DNA of 64,000 bases, taken from assembly GCA_039707465.1 (NCBI GenBank), contig CM077648.1, positions 25,668,119 to 25,732,118 on the forward strand. The letters run 5' to 3'. The stretch comes from Rhabdophis nuchalis (Eukaryota; Chordata; Lepidosauria; Squamata; Natricidae). The position numbers were made by a program, and so were the translations under genes. The notes beneath the pieces are model-generated. The model was not told the origin of the DNA, searched no databases, and worked only from the letters and a program-made list of their open reading frames with translations. Below are positions 10,860-23,200 of the stretch, piece after piece; the stretch's first letter is position 1; every line of letters starts with the position of its first letter.

Positions 10860-11290
10860 GTGTTGTCAACCGACGGAGTCTTGCAAACAAGGCGGCTCCG
10901 AACAACCACCGAAGGCGCCGCAGAGAGAAAAGCGGGCCGAGGATTCCAGGAGGAAACCTGGCCAGGCTTCGCCTTCCTGACTAAAGGCAAATGGGAGGAG
11001 CGGCCAGGAAGCTCGGCCCTCTGGGGTGGGCAGCACCGCGCTGGATTTGTCGGCGCTGGCCCGCCCATCCTCGGCTGCCTCTGGGGCCAGCAACGCCCCC
11101 GCCGCTGCCTACTCCTCCTCCTCCCCCTCCTCGCAGAACAGCGTGCTTCGCCATGGCTTTCGCGACCCGTCCCTTCGTGCGCCTGGCTTCCACCGCAACC
11201 GCCAAGAAGCTGGTGATCAAGCATGTGACGGTGGTCGGGGCCGGCCTGATGGGCGCCGGGATCGCCCAGGTGAGCTGCCTCACAGAGCCG
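10860..11290 (+). promoter_or_regulatory. HADH: CpG-rich HADH promoter, 5' UTR and start region
   Basis: A sharp rise in GC and CpG content in an otherwise AT-rich window, ending at HADH exon 1. It contains GC-box-like GCCCGCCC and many GCGCC/CGCC steps but no clear TATA box, as is typical of a housekeeping CpG-island promoter. The transcription start is probably between about 11000 and 11140, which is inference. Confidence 0.7.
11153..11269 (+). CDS. HADH: HADH exon 1 coding part
   Basis: Encodes [13 protein letters not shown] (targeting peptide), then [17 protein letters not shown], which contains the NAD-binding glycine motif. The donor is gtgagc, phase 0. Confidence 0.96.
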
Positions 11291-14200
11291 CCTGCCTTCC
11301 GAGGCTGGAAATAAGGGGCGTCGGCTGGAGCAGTCCAGCTTGGAGACTCCCTGGACCTTCGCTGCCCTTTGGTTAGTTGCATGGAAAATAGACGCAACTG
11401 GATCACCCCAGCGCTGGGCTAAGAGCCGGAAAAGCTGTGCCAAAAAGTGCCTTTGATTAAATACTAAAGCGGAGGGTGCTCTTAAGTCTGTTGCAATGGG
11501 GGAGGGGAATCAAAATTGCTAGCAATAGAAGAGTCCAGCAGGAGGAGGACTCCACCTTCCTCCACTGCAGCCCTGCAAACGTCCACTGCAGCTGGACTAC
11601 AACTCCTGGAACGCCCACTTAGTATGGTATAAGAATGATACTTCTCATGCAACATGTAGTTTACTGTGCTATATAGTCTGGAATAGCTGGGAAATTCTGG
11701 GAGTTGGAAGTCCACACCTCTTAAAAGTTGCTGAGAAACCCAGGTTGCAGGTGGAACAAAGTTGATTTGGGTAGATAAGATCCCATTAAGCTGAACTTAA
11801 ACCTAACTACATTAATGCAGAGGCACATGCCTCCAATGTGGTTTGGGGGTGTGGTGCTCAAGGTATGGTAAGAGAAAGCCTTTAGCTGCAACGAATATGC
11901 CACCTTTTGGATACTATAAGTTCCTTTGAAAACCTTAGGAAATATACCCAAAGGTGCTTTTTTTCAAGAGGCAACTGCGCTTTCTGGGTTTTCTTTGAAG
12001 ACATTTCACTTCTCATCCAAGAAGAAGCTTCTTGAATGAGAAGCGAAACATCTTCAAAGAAAACCCAGAAAGTCCAGGTGCCTCTTTGAAAAAAGCATAT
12101 TTGGGATAACCATGACCTGGATGGCTGAGAATCTCCATAGAGACTTAGGAATTATAACTCAGAACTTTCAAACTAAGTCTCATGCCAACTTTTGTTTTTG
12201 CCCATAGTGCCATTCCAGAACTTTTTTTTTTATTGAAAAGGCATAAAAAAGAAGAGTCCTTATCTCCCCATCCCCCCCCCCCCTCTAATAGTCTGGTTTT
12301 AAAAAAAATAAGCACGGTATTTAAATTAAAACAGCTGCAGCAGTTTCCAATAAGAAAAAAAAAACATTGTAACACTAGTGACACTTTTAAAAATCCCCAC
12401 AAAACATAATAATCAACCCTATTGTACTTGCTGTGGGTTTTTATTTTTCTGTGCACCGCCCTGAGTCCCACCAGGGAGAATAGGGTGGTATATAAATCCG
12501 AAAAATAAATAAAAATAAATATTGGCCCTCTTGTATAATAGGGCTTGGTCTTTACAGGGCTTACTACTAGTTAGGACTAAGGACTTACTTACTTAGTCCT
12601 TAGTCCTAAGAGGCCTTAGTCTCTACTCTTCTCCAAGGACTGGTAGGAAATAATAGTTTTAACTAGTTTTCCAAATAACAGAGAGGGACATGATATCCTA
12701 ATCCTAAAGTGAGGAAGATTCATTAATTTTAGGAAAATTCAATGATATTCAGAACAGTTGAATGATGGACCATCCATCAACGATGTGGCCAGCTTCCCTT
12801 TGCTGGAATGCTCACATGGTTAAGGAAATAGCTGGCGGGGGTGGGGTGGGGGTGTGCTCATTGGCTTAAATCAGGGGTCCCTAAACTTTTCAGTTCATCA
12901 GTCACTTCATGAAGTTTCAGATCGTTCATCGGCCATTTGCTATATAAAAAATAAATACTATTTAATAGTAACTATGACTAAGAGCAACAGCAATAATGGA
13001 TAGCTTCGCCAAGCTTTGAGCAGTGGTATTGAACACTTTGGGGCATGCTGGCTTCAGTGGACTCCTCCAGCTGTATGATTCTAAATAACAGTTCTGGAAA
13101 GTGTGCTTTGAAGTAGTTAGTTGCCAGATCTCATTTGTGTAAATGTTTCATTCAACAGCAGAAGCACCCACAGAATAGTAGCTCTATGGTGAAATAGGCT
13201 AAATAAATTTAGCAAATAAATAAAACTTTTGTCAAAATAGCAGAAGCAGTATTGTGTGATCATAATACAAGAACTGTCTTTCATGTGTCCATATAATGTT
13301 GCAACACATTCACAATACTGTTTTTCATCTAGGTGACAATAATCCCCAGGCAGCTCTGCTGACAGTATGGAAGTCTCCAAATTGCATAGTACCTTGTTGG
13401 TAGGCCTCATTCAAGTATCTAATCACATGGTTTTTTGCTAAGGGATTAGTGCAATAAAGATAACTATATCTTTGCACTCTGATCCTCTTTGTTCCAACAT
13501 AGTTGGGGTAAGAAAAAGCCAAGTGGACACAGCTTTAATTTGTTTAACTCCCCTTTGGAAATAGGGAGATATGCTCCAAGATTAACCAGAATGAAATGAG
13601 CCTTCACAATACATTCATTGAGTGTAGACAGAATTGATTTTTTTCAGAGAGATGTGAGTTTTTAGAAACATTGACTTAAAGTTTGGTTTGCATGGACCAA
13701 GAGCCATGTCATATTTGTCAATTGTGTTTCATATCTCAGTAACCCTGTGACCTTGAAACATGCTTTTGGTGATGCAATCATTAATGGTTACTGGTAATGT
13801 TTTCATAAGAACATGTGAATGTCACTGTAAAGATGTAGATTCCAAAATCACTGTTGTTTTCAAGAGTGTCATTGAATTCCCTGGATGTGTTTTTAGAAGA
13901 TAAAAAGTGGTTGTACCTCATGATTTGTATATGCCCAGTTGCCCAGGGAGAAAAAATACAGTAGCGCTCAACTTACAATAGGGAAGCGGTGTCTTAGTGG
14001 TTAAGACACTGAGCTTTTCGATCAGAAAGGTCGGCAATTCAGTGGTTTGAATCCCTAGTGCTGCGTAACGGAGTGAGCTCCCACTACTTGTCCCAACTTC
14101 TGCCAACCTAGCAGTTTGAAAGCATGTAATAATGCAAGTAGAAAAATAGGGACCACTTTGGTGGGAAGGTAACAGTGTTCCGTGTGCCTTCGGCATTGAG

Positions 14201-17200
14201 TCATGCCGGCCACATGACCACGGAGGCCCTGCATTAAATCCACATTGGGGATTTACATTTCTTCTTTATTTTTTACTGGAGAACCGTGAGAGTAAAAACA
14301 CAGTTTTCAATGTAACGACAAGTTGCAAGTTATCTTAAATTGTGGGGCACAGGATATGTGGTTTCGGTCACATATTGCACAAATCCATAACATGGTTTTT
14401 GTGACTTAGTTTTATCCGCATCCAACTATTGTGGCTTGAAAAACACAGTTTATAGTTTGGGGGGGAAAACCAAAAGCTATAAATTGTGTTTTAGTTGGAA
14501 AAGGAAAAAATAAGTAGAAAAAATGGGAACCACCTTTGGTGGGAAGGTAACAGCGTTCCGTACACCTTTGGAGTTTAGACATAGCGGCGGCCACAGGACC
14601 ACAAAGGCGTCTTCGGACAGCGCTGGGTCTTCGGCTTAGGAACAGAGGAGAGCACCGCTGCCGACAATCGGGAATGACTACCACATATGTGCGAGGGGAA
14701 CCTTTACCTTTATAATTTGGAAAGGAGAGCAAAAATTTGATTGAATACATATAAAGAAAGATGAAGCCAGAATTGGCATGTAGTGTTCTACTGGCACGAA
14801 TGGGCAGAGTTGGGATGTTTTCTTTCCTCCCCTGGACCTTTGTGAAGAATGTGGAGCAAAGTTATCTTTCACTAAAAATAAATAACTCTGTTTTAGAGTT
14901 TCTGGTGCTCCGTTTTATGTCCCCCAGATGGTAGGAAACCATACTACTAATTTTGAGCAACAATGGTCGAAAAATGTTTTCAAGAATCAATAAAAAGAAA
15001 GTTATGGTTGTGCCCATTCCTGGGATTGCAGGCCTGCCCATCTCTGGATTAACATTATTTGTGAACCTAGTTGTAGTTTATGCAACAAAAAAACATGGCT
15101 ATAACAAACTGTGATATTTTGTCTGATGTATATCCAACCATTGTCGCCTGCATAGAATGTTGGTGGAAAGCAGTTGTGAGTAATTTTGGCAAAGGCTATA
15201 AGGTAAAGGTAAAGGTTCCCCTCACACATATGTGCTAGTCGTTCCCGACTCTAGGGGGCGATGCTCATCTCCGTTTCAAAGTTGAAGAGCTAGCATTGTC
15301 CGAAGACATCCCTGTGGTCAGATGGCTGACATGACTAAACACCAAAGGCACAAGGAATACTATTACCTTCCCACCAAAGATGGTTCCTATTTTTCTACTT
15401 GCATTTTTACATTTCAAGACTCTGTGGTACTGTTGCTTAAATACCATGGTTAAGCTGATGCCTATTGGGGGAATTTTTATAATATCATGCTAGCATGTAA
15501 TAATCTTGCATCTCTTGTTTGTATTTAAATTGGTTGTTTTTTTCAGTTTTTCAGGTCTGTTACTCTTTATTCTGACTTTCATTGCTGCTTCTCTTTTTCC
15601 TTTCTTTTTTCTTAATTCCATCTATGTTTGGACCTTTTAGGCTACAATCCAATAGTCTCGTTAAGCGTATGTGTCAGGTTGCATGCATCGAGCTACATTT
15701 TTAATACATTTCATGCACTTGTAAATTAAGTTGTTGCTTTCGAATCATCATCTTGCAAAAAACAATAATTTTCATAATATCCTTTTCAGCTCTTCATTGC
15801 TATTTATTTATTTATTTATTTATTTATTTACATACTTAACTTACTTGCTTATTTATTATTTATTTATATCAAATTAAATTTGACTACTCCCTTGGGATTT
15901 AAGCACTTGAAAACATGATTAATGCCATTTAAAAAATAAATAAACCTGCCTATGTTCATATAAATACTTTTACAGAAAAGACTAGCCCAGAAATATTTTT
16001 GGTAACTTACCTTCTCAGCACAGCCTGTGTTTTGTCACTACAACACATTAGCAACCTGAGACAACTGCATGCTTTCTATGGTGATTTCTTCAAGGGCACA
16101 CCGTTCATTTGCTGCAAGGGCTGAGGTGAATGGTAAGCAAATAGAAGTAACTTTTGCAAAGTTATAGTTAGGCATTGTTTCATTCTAGAACAGTGGTTCT
16201 CAACCTGTGGGTCGGGACCCCTTTGGGGGTCGAATGACCCTTTCCCAAGGGCTGCCAAAGACCACCGGAAAACACATATTTTTGATGGTCTTATGGTTGG
16301 GGGTCACCAAAACATGAGAAACTGTATTAAAGGGTCGTGGCATTGGGAAGGTTGAGAACCACTGTTCTAGAAGAAAGAGTTTTGCATGAGCAGAAAAAAG
16401 TGTACATTGTTACCTTAGCAAAGGTGCAGTCTACCATCTAGTGAGGCATTTGTAACAGGCCATATGCATCAAGCAAACAGTGTGGACCAATCAAAATAGG
16501 GACGCCAACATTCCCAGTATCTACTTAATTCCAGAAAAACTCCAATCATCAACTATCTCTCCCCCTTGAGTTAAAATATTACATATACAAATGCCGGAAA
16601 GCAAACCCCACTTGTAAACCATTGTTTGGCTGAGGAAGCCTTGCTGGGACATGAGCTAAAATGTCCGCAAAAAAACTGATTAGTACTTTGGCACTGTTTT
16701 CCCCAAACAGTGAACAGAGAACCTAACCAAGCATGTAAAGATGAGCAGAGTCCGTTTGTTACTTGATTTAATGATGCAGAGTACCGTATTTTTGGACTAT
16801 AAGATGCAACTAAATGTACAGGAGGAAAACAAAAAAAAAAAAGTATTTGAACTCCGCACATCACGTTTTTGCTTTCCCCAGTACCCAGAAGCACTCTGTG
16901 TGCTCCACACAGCCTGTTCTCACCAAAAAGGGCCCCTTTTGGGGCTCCCAAGCCCTTTGTGTATCGTGTTTTCTCCCTTCCCAGCCCCCAGAAATAATCT
17001 GCAGTGCTCAAGGTGGTCCTTTTCAACAAAAGCATTTTGGCGAAAACGGGCCATGTGGAGCACTGCAGAGTGCTTCTGGTGGCCAGGAAAAGTGAAAATG
17101 TGATGTGCAGAAGGTTCGGGAGGCCAAAAATGCCCTTATTCAGTCTATAAGACGCACCTAAATTTTCACCCACTTGAAAAGTGCATCTTATACTCCGAAA

Positions 17201-20200
17201 AATATGGTAAATCTTTGTAAGACTTGTAAGACTCTTTGTAAGACTTGCATCTTATACTCCGAAAAATATGGTAAATCTTTGTAAGACTTGTAAGACTCTT
17301 TGTAAGACTTGCATCTTATACTCCGAAAAATATGGTAAATCTTTGTAAGATTGTTTGGAGGGACATCAGCAGATGTATTGGTAGGGCCCAAGAGAGAGGA
17401 AGAGGAAGAAAGGTGAGTAGAAGAAGCACAACAACAATATAACCCAGCTATTTTCTGATAAATGGAAAAACTTCATTAACATACACATTAATAAAAATTT
17501 ACACAATTACATTTAGGGATGAAAAATACTGAAGTGTGGAAATTGGTTTCCCAATAGCTCTGTTCCATAGGGCATCAGTCCTTATCTGGGCACACCTCAG
17601 GTATGTGAACATAACACCCATAATTTCCAACCAGCATGAATGCTGTTGAGAATTTAGGAAATCAAAATTCACATACGTATGAAGTTAAGAAATACTTGGA
17701 TAGGTTATTAAGAAACATTTCATAACTAGTATTTAGACAGAATAATATTGGAGCCATTTTATATGGGTCCAGTCTGACACCCCTACAAAATGCTGAGGGC
17801 AGAGAAGGGAATGGCAATGGAAGGAGAAAATTCATGTTAGCTTCAACCCTAATTTTGTTTTCCTGTTATTATTTTTTTCATACATAAATGATTGATTTCT
17901 CCTATTATGATGCATCAGGCATTCTAATTGCGAAGCCTGTCTACTAAGTGCATTGCATCCATTACGATAGTTGTAGCATACTTGCCTTCATATTCATATT
18001 TCATAATGCGGGTCGCAGTTCTAGGGGTGTTTGAACAAAATTCTTAATTTGGCTTTTAGGGGGTTCCAGGGAGGAGGGGAGGGATAGTTTACAATTTAAA
18101 TGGGGGATTTAATCTGGTTTTAGCGCAGGTTTTGTCATTTAATAAGTTTTTTAAATTATAATTGGTACTATTTTGTATATTGTTTTAAATTCCTGTGCGC
18201 CGCCCTGGGTCCTCTCGGAGAAGGGCGGGATATAAATTGAATAAATTGAATAAATTGAATTATGGGTATGGTTGGCTACCATAATTTAAATGCACTACCC
18301 ATCGCATGATACAAACCATGGATAATTATATGACTTAAAAAATAGTTTTAAAATACTATTGTGCAAATTTACAAGCACAACATTTTAAGAGAAGAATTCA
18401 CTCTGTGTTGAGTCATGGTTTGATTAACCATGGTTACATAAGCTACAATTAGCTGATTTTAGAGAAATTTATAAATCACAGTTCACACAATGTTCTAAAT
18501 CAATGCAGAGCAAACCAATTTCGCACAGTGTGTGAATCCAGCATATGCATTATGGATAGATTCCTTTAGAAGAAGGACTTAATGGTTTACAGATTAAATC
18601 TTCCTTACTGGCTTTGGCAAATACATGTTAAAATGTAACTTTTATTAAAAAAACAACAACAGGAAAGTAACTGCTTTTATTTAAGGCTTTTCGAGAAAAA
18701 GCAATGTTTCATTATTATTTTTTTGCTGATTGCCTTTTACCTTGTTTTCCCGAAAATAAGATTGGGTCTTGTATTAATTTTTGCTCCAAAGCATGTATTA
18801 GGGCTTATTTTCTGGTTAGGTCTTATTTTAGGGGAAATTCAGTACTAAATGCATCCATCTGACTGAAAATCTTAACTGGAGGGTATATTTTGGGGGTAGG
18901 GCTTATATTGAGAGCATCCTGAAAAATCATGCTAGAAATTATTTTCCGGTTAGGTCTTATTTTCAGGGAAGCAGGGTAGTAATGGGATCGTTCCAGGAAC
19001 AAGTTAAGGAAGGTGTTTTATTGTCTGCTTGCAATTGAACCATCTTTCTGAACCAAGAATATTTTAAGAAAGACTTGATGCTCACTTCATATATCTCAGT
19101 TGTGTTTTGCTTGTACTAGAGACACACAATAAAAAAGATACAGTTCTGCAATTGCCATCTTCTGCACAGATGGCTATAATTCTTTTCCTCAGTTAAGACT
19201 AACAATACTATGGAACTATGAAGATGATGGTGTTCATCTGATTTGTTGAAAACAAACCATAATGAGGTAATTCCCCAATTAGGACCAAGTAGAGGTTGAT
19301 ATTCCAGGTCCTGTCTCTGTATGGAATATCATATATTGGGACCAAAGAAGCTGCCCTTTTGTTGCAGGGCCTACCCTGTGGTATACTAGATCTGATTGGA
19401 CAATCATTTGTCTGAAATGATACAGCGTTTCCTACTTGAGCAGGGGGTTGGACTAGAAGACCTTCAAGGTTCCTTCCAACTCTGTTATTCTATTATTCTC
19501 TGCTGGCATTTTGGAGGGGGTTAAAACATGAACATGTGAAGGTTGGAAGATGAATGGGACCCTTCAAATTGTAAATGTTTATCAAAAATTGCCAATATTT
19601 AGTGTAACTTCAGTAGGTCTGGTAAATATATTGCTTTGATCTGGAATTTATGCTTTATACTGTTATTTCCCCCCTGGTTAGCATGGCAGTTTGCACTTTT
19701 CCTTAAGTCTTGATATATAGGAAGAGTGGACATAAATTTGGTTAGTTTGAATTTGATTTATTTGAATTAGTTTTTGAGTTTAGTTGGGTGGTTTCACACT
19801 GTAGTCCCCATTAGGAGGCAGCTAAGGACTGTGTACTTCTGAAAACAGAAGGCATTGAGTCTCTGTTTATGGGGCCAATCTTTTATCTGTTCAGGAATTT
19901 TGTTTGGCTGGTATTTGAGACATACAGATTAAAGTTTTGTGCATTTCCACTTATTCCCGATATCCAACAGATCACTTAGGATCCATCTTTTTTTTTTTTG
20001 TAGGAAATGGATTAACTTCTATTTTTTCTCCCCTTTTGCTATCTTTTTTACAGGTTGCTGCAGTAACTGGCCACACGGTGGTATTAGTGGACCAGTCAGA
20101 TGAAATATTAAATAAGTCCAAGAAACAAATTGAAGGTAGTCTGATGAAAGTATCAAAGAAAAAGTTTGCAGACAAACCCGAGGTGACTTTTTATAAATAT

Positions 20201-23200
20201 TGAGAAGGCTAGTGCTCTTTTTCATGTTTAGTACAAGGGGACGACTTTCGCCAACATCCAATAAAGAAGCTTGAACTGTATTGGGTGGCCACTAGATTAA
20301 GGAAGGCTGTTATGCAGAAATAAAATTTTGGGGACACAAGGAAAGCTAAACTAAAATCAAATGGGTATTCCTTTTTAAAGCTATTTTTTTAAATATAAAA
20401 TCAAAATCCAGCATAGATAAACATTGCAAAAAGTCCTTAAAAAGTAGTGCTTCTACAGATTACCGTATTTTTCGGAGTATAAGATTTTATTTTTATTTAT
20501 TTATTTTTCATATTTATAACCCGCTCCCATCTCACCACAAAGGGACTCAGGGCGGCGAACATAGAATTAAATCAATAAACATAAATGCAGAGATATTAGG
20601 TGCCTGTGATGTAACCATTTTAAAATCCCCATTTACAATTGGTAGTGCTGGGGTTACGCAAGGCCGGCTAGTTGGAAGAGGTGAGTCTTAAGACATTTGA
20701 AAGAGGCGGAGGTCAGGAATGGTGCGGATTTCAGGGGGCAGGTCGTTCGAAAGGGCTGGTCCTGCCACAGAGAAGGCTCTCCCCCTGGGCGCCGCCAGTC
20801 GACATTGCTCGACCGACGGCACCCTGAGGAGGCCCTCTCTGTGGGAGCGTGTCGGTCCCAGGGATGTATGGGGCAGGAGGCGGTCTTGCATGTAGCTAGG
20901 TCCCGAGCCATGGAGCGCTGTGAAGATGGTTGTTAGGACCTTGAAGCGCACCCGCGTAGGACAGGTGTTATATGGGAGTGTTTGGGCACTCCCGTAATTA
21001 TCCGTGCGGCTGCATTCTGGACTAACTGTAGTCTCTGGGTGCATCTCAAGGGAAGCCCCATGTAGAGAGCATTGCAATAGTCAAGTCGAGACGTGACGAG
21101 TGCTTGGGTGACTGTGCGTAAGACTCCCCGGTCCAGTAAAGGACGCAATTGGCGCATCAGGCATACCTGATGGAACGCCCCCCTGGCCACGGCCGCCACA
21201 TGGTCCTCCATAGTCAGCGGGAGTCCAGGAGGACACCCAAATTGCGCGCCCTCTCCACGGGGGTTGGTGTTTCGCCCCCAATGGCCAGAGTTGGAATAAT
21301 CTGGCTGAAACGGGGTGCCGGAAGCCACAGCCACTCAGTCTTGGACGAGTTGAGCCTGAGTTTGTTACTACCCATCCAGATCCGTACGGCCTCCAAACAC
21401 CGGGACATAACCTCGACAGTATCATTGGGGTGGTCTGGGGTGGATATGTACAGCTGGGTATCATCAGCATACAGATGATATCCCACCCCGAAACCACGGA
21501 TGATCTCACCCAGCGGCTTCATATATATGTTGAACAGTAGGGGCGAGAGGACCCACCCCTGAGGGACCCCACATAAGAGGGGTCTCGAAGTCGACCTCTG
21601 TCCCCCTGTCAACACATATTGTGACCGACCAGAGAGGAAGGACGTGAACCACCGCAAAACGGTGCCTCTCAGCCCCAACCCCCCTAGTCGGCGTAATAGG
21701 ATACCATGGTCAATGGTATCGAAAGCCGCTGAGAGGTCTAATAGGACTAGGATAGAGGAAAATCCTCTATCCCGTGCCCTCCAGAGATCATCGACCAATG
21801 CGACCAATGCCGTCTCGGTGCTGTGCCCGGGTCGGAAGCCGGACTGGCGCGAATCTAGATAGTCAACTTCATCCAAGTGTCGCGGAAACTGTTGGGCCAC
21901 CACACTCTCAACAACCTTCACTAGGAAGTGGAGGTTGGAGACGGGACGATAGTTTTCTAATAATGCTGGATCCAGGGACGGCCTCTTTCAAGACGGTAGG
22001 TAAGGACCCCTCACTCAAAGATGCGTTGACAATGCCCTGAAGCCAGCCTCGTGTCGTCTCCCAGGATTCCAGTATAAGCCAGGAAGGACATGGGTCTAGT
22101 AAACATGTGGTGGCCCTGAGTCTCTTTGACAACTTGTCCATATCTTTGATAGTAACAAAATCAAACTCCTCCCACAATGGTGTCACAAGAACTGCTTCGG
22201 CACTCTCGACTGGGCTATTGACGATGGAGGGTAACTCGCTCCGAATCCGAGTGATTTTCTCCTGCAGATAAGTCCCAAATTCCTCAGCTCGACCCTGTAA
22301 AGAGGCTTCCCGCGGCCTCTGTTGGAGGAGGGAGCGGGTTACCCTAAACAGGGTGGCAGGGCGGTTATCTGGGGATGCAATAAGTGTGGCACAATACTTA
22401 CGTTTGACCAGCCTTATTGCCACTAAGTAAGACCTAATGTGGTCTCTTACTACTAGATGCACCTTTTTCTCTCAAAAAAAGAGGCTGAAAATCTGGGTGC
22501 ATCTTATACACTGAATACAGCATTTTTTGTCTCCCGAAACCCCATCCCTTCCTCCAAAATAGCCATGCATAGCATTTAGGAGCCTTGCAGAGTCCTGCTG
22601 GGGAGGGCAGAAATGAGCGAAAAACGGTCCGTTTTTCGCTCATTTTTGCTCTCCCGCAGCAGCACTCTACAAGCCTCCTAAAGACTATTCATGCCCTTTT
22701 TTGGGAGGTCTGCAGAGTGCAACAACTTTTTTTAAAAAATTGCCTCTTCAAAACCTTGGTGCGTCTTATACTCCGGTGCATCTTATGCTCTGAAAAACAC
22801 GGTATTTGTTTCATATTTGTTTGTAGCCTCTAAAGACAGTATAGAGGTTCAGATTGAAGGTGATCCAGTTGAACCTCTCCTTTAAAGCCAATCCAAAGGG
22901 CTTTTGCCTACTGAAGTAGAACAACCATATTGCTTCTTTTTGAACCTTTCAGTGCTTTTCTGCTCCAACACACAGAATACTTCCCTTTAAAGTGCATGAG
23001 GCTGTTGTCGGTGCTTTGTAGGCTTGAGCAACCTCGGTAGAAGCAACCTTTTGCTTCAGGCATGTTGCCTTCAAAGCTTCTTGTCTTCAGTGTCGGAAGC
23101 CAAAAGTTGAGACAAGTGGCACCTGCTTTATGCAGTAATATTTTTTGAAAGAGACGGTGCAAATGTGTCCCGGTTGTGTAGAGTGGAAAGCTCAGATTCA

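Noticed and set aside
10991..11152. Upstream in-frame start for HADH (Met at 10991)
   Set aside because: The added 54 residues are Pro/Ala/Arg-rich without family match. The ATG at 11153 has a better Kozak context and gives the conserved MAF... targeting peptide.
10826..11443. 205-aa and 141-aa minus-strand open frames opposite HADH exon 1
   Set aside because: CpG-rich DNA lacks stop codons by chance. The frames have low-complexity Arg/Gly/Pro composition and no splice or family support.
16571..17173. 200-aa minus-strand open frame
   Set aside because: It covers the mariner-like MITE and its flank, and similar incidental frames occur in other copies of the same non-coding MITE.
17183..17370. 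Regular direct repeats, CRISPR-like at first sight
   Set aside because: The repeats are contiguous tandem copies of a MITE end with no unique spacers, in a vertebrate genome.
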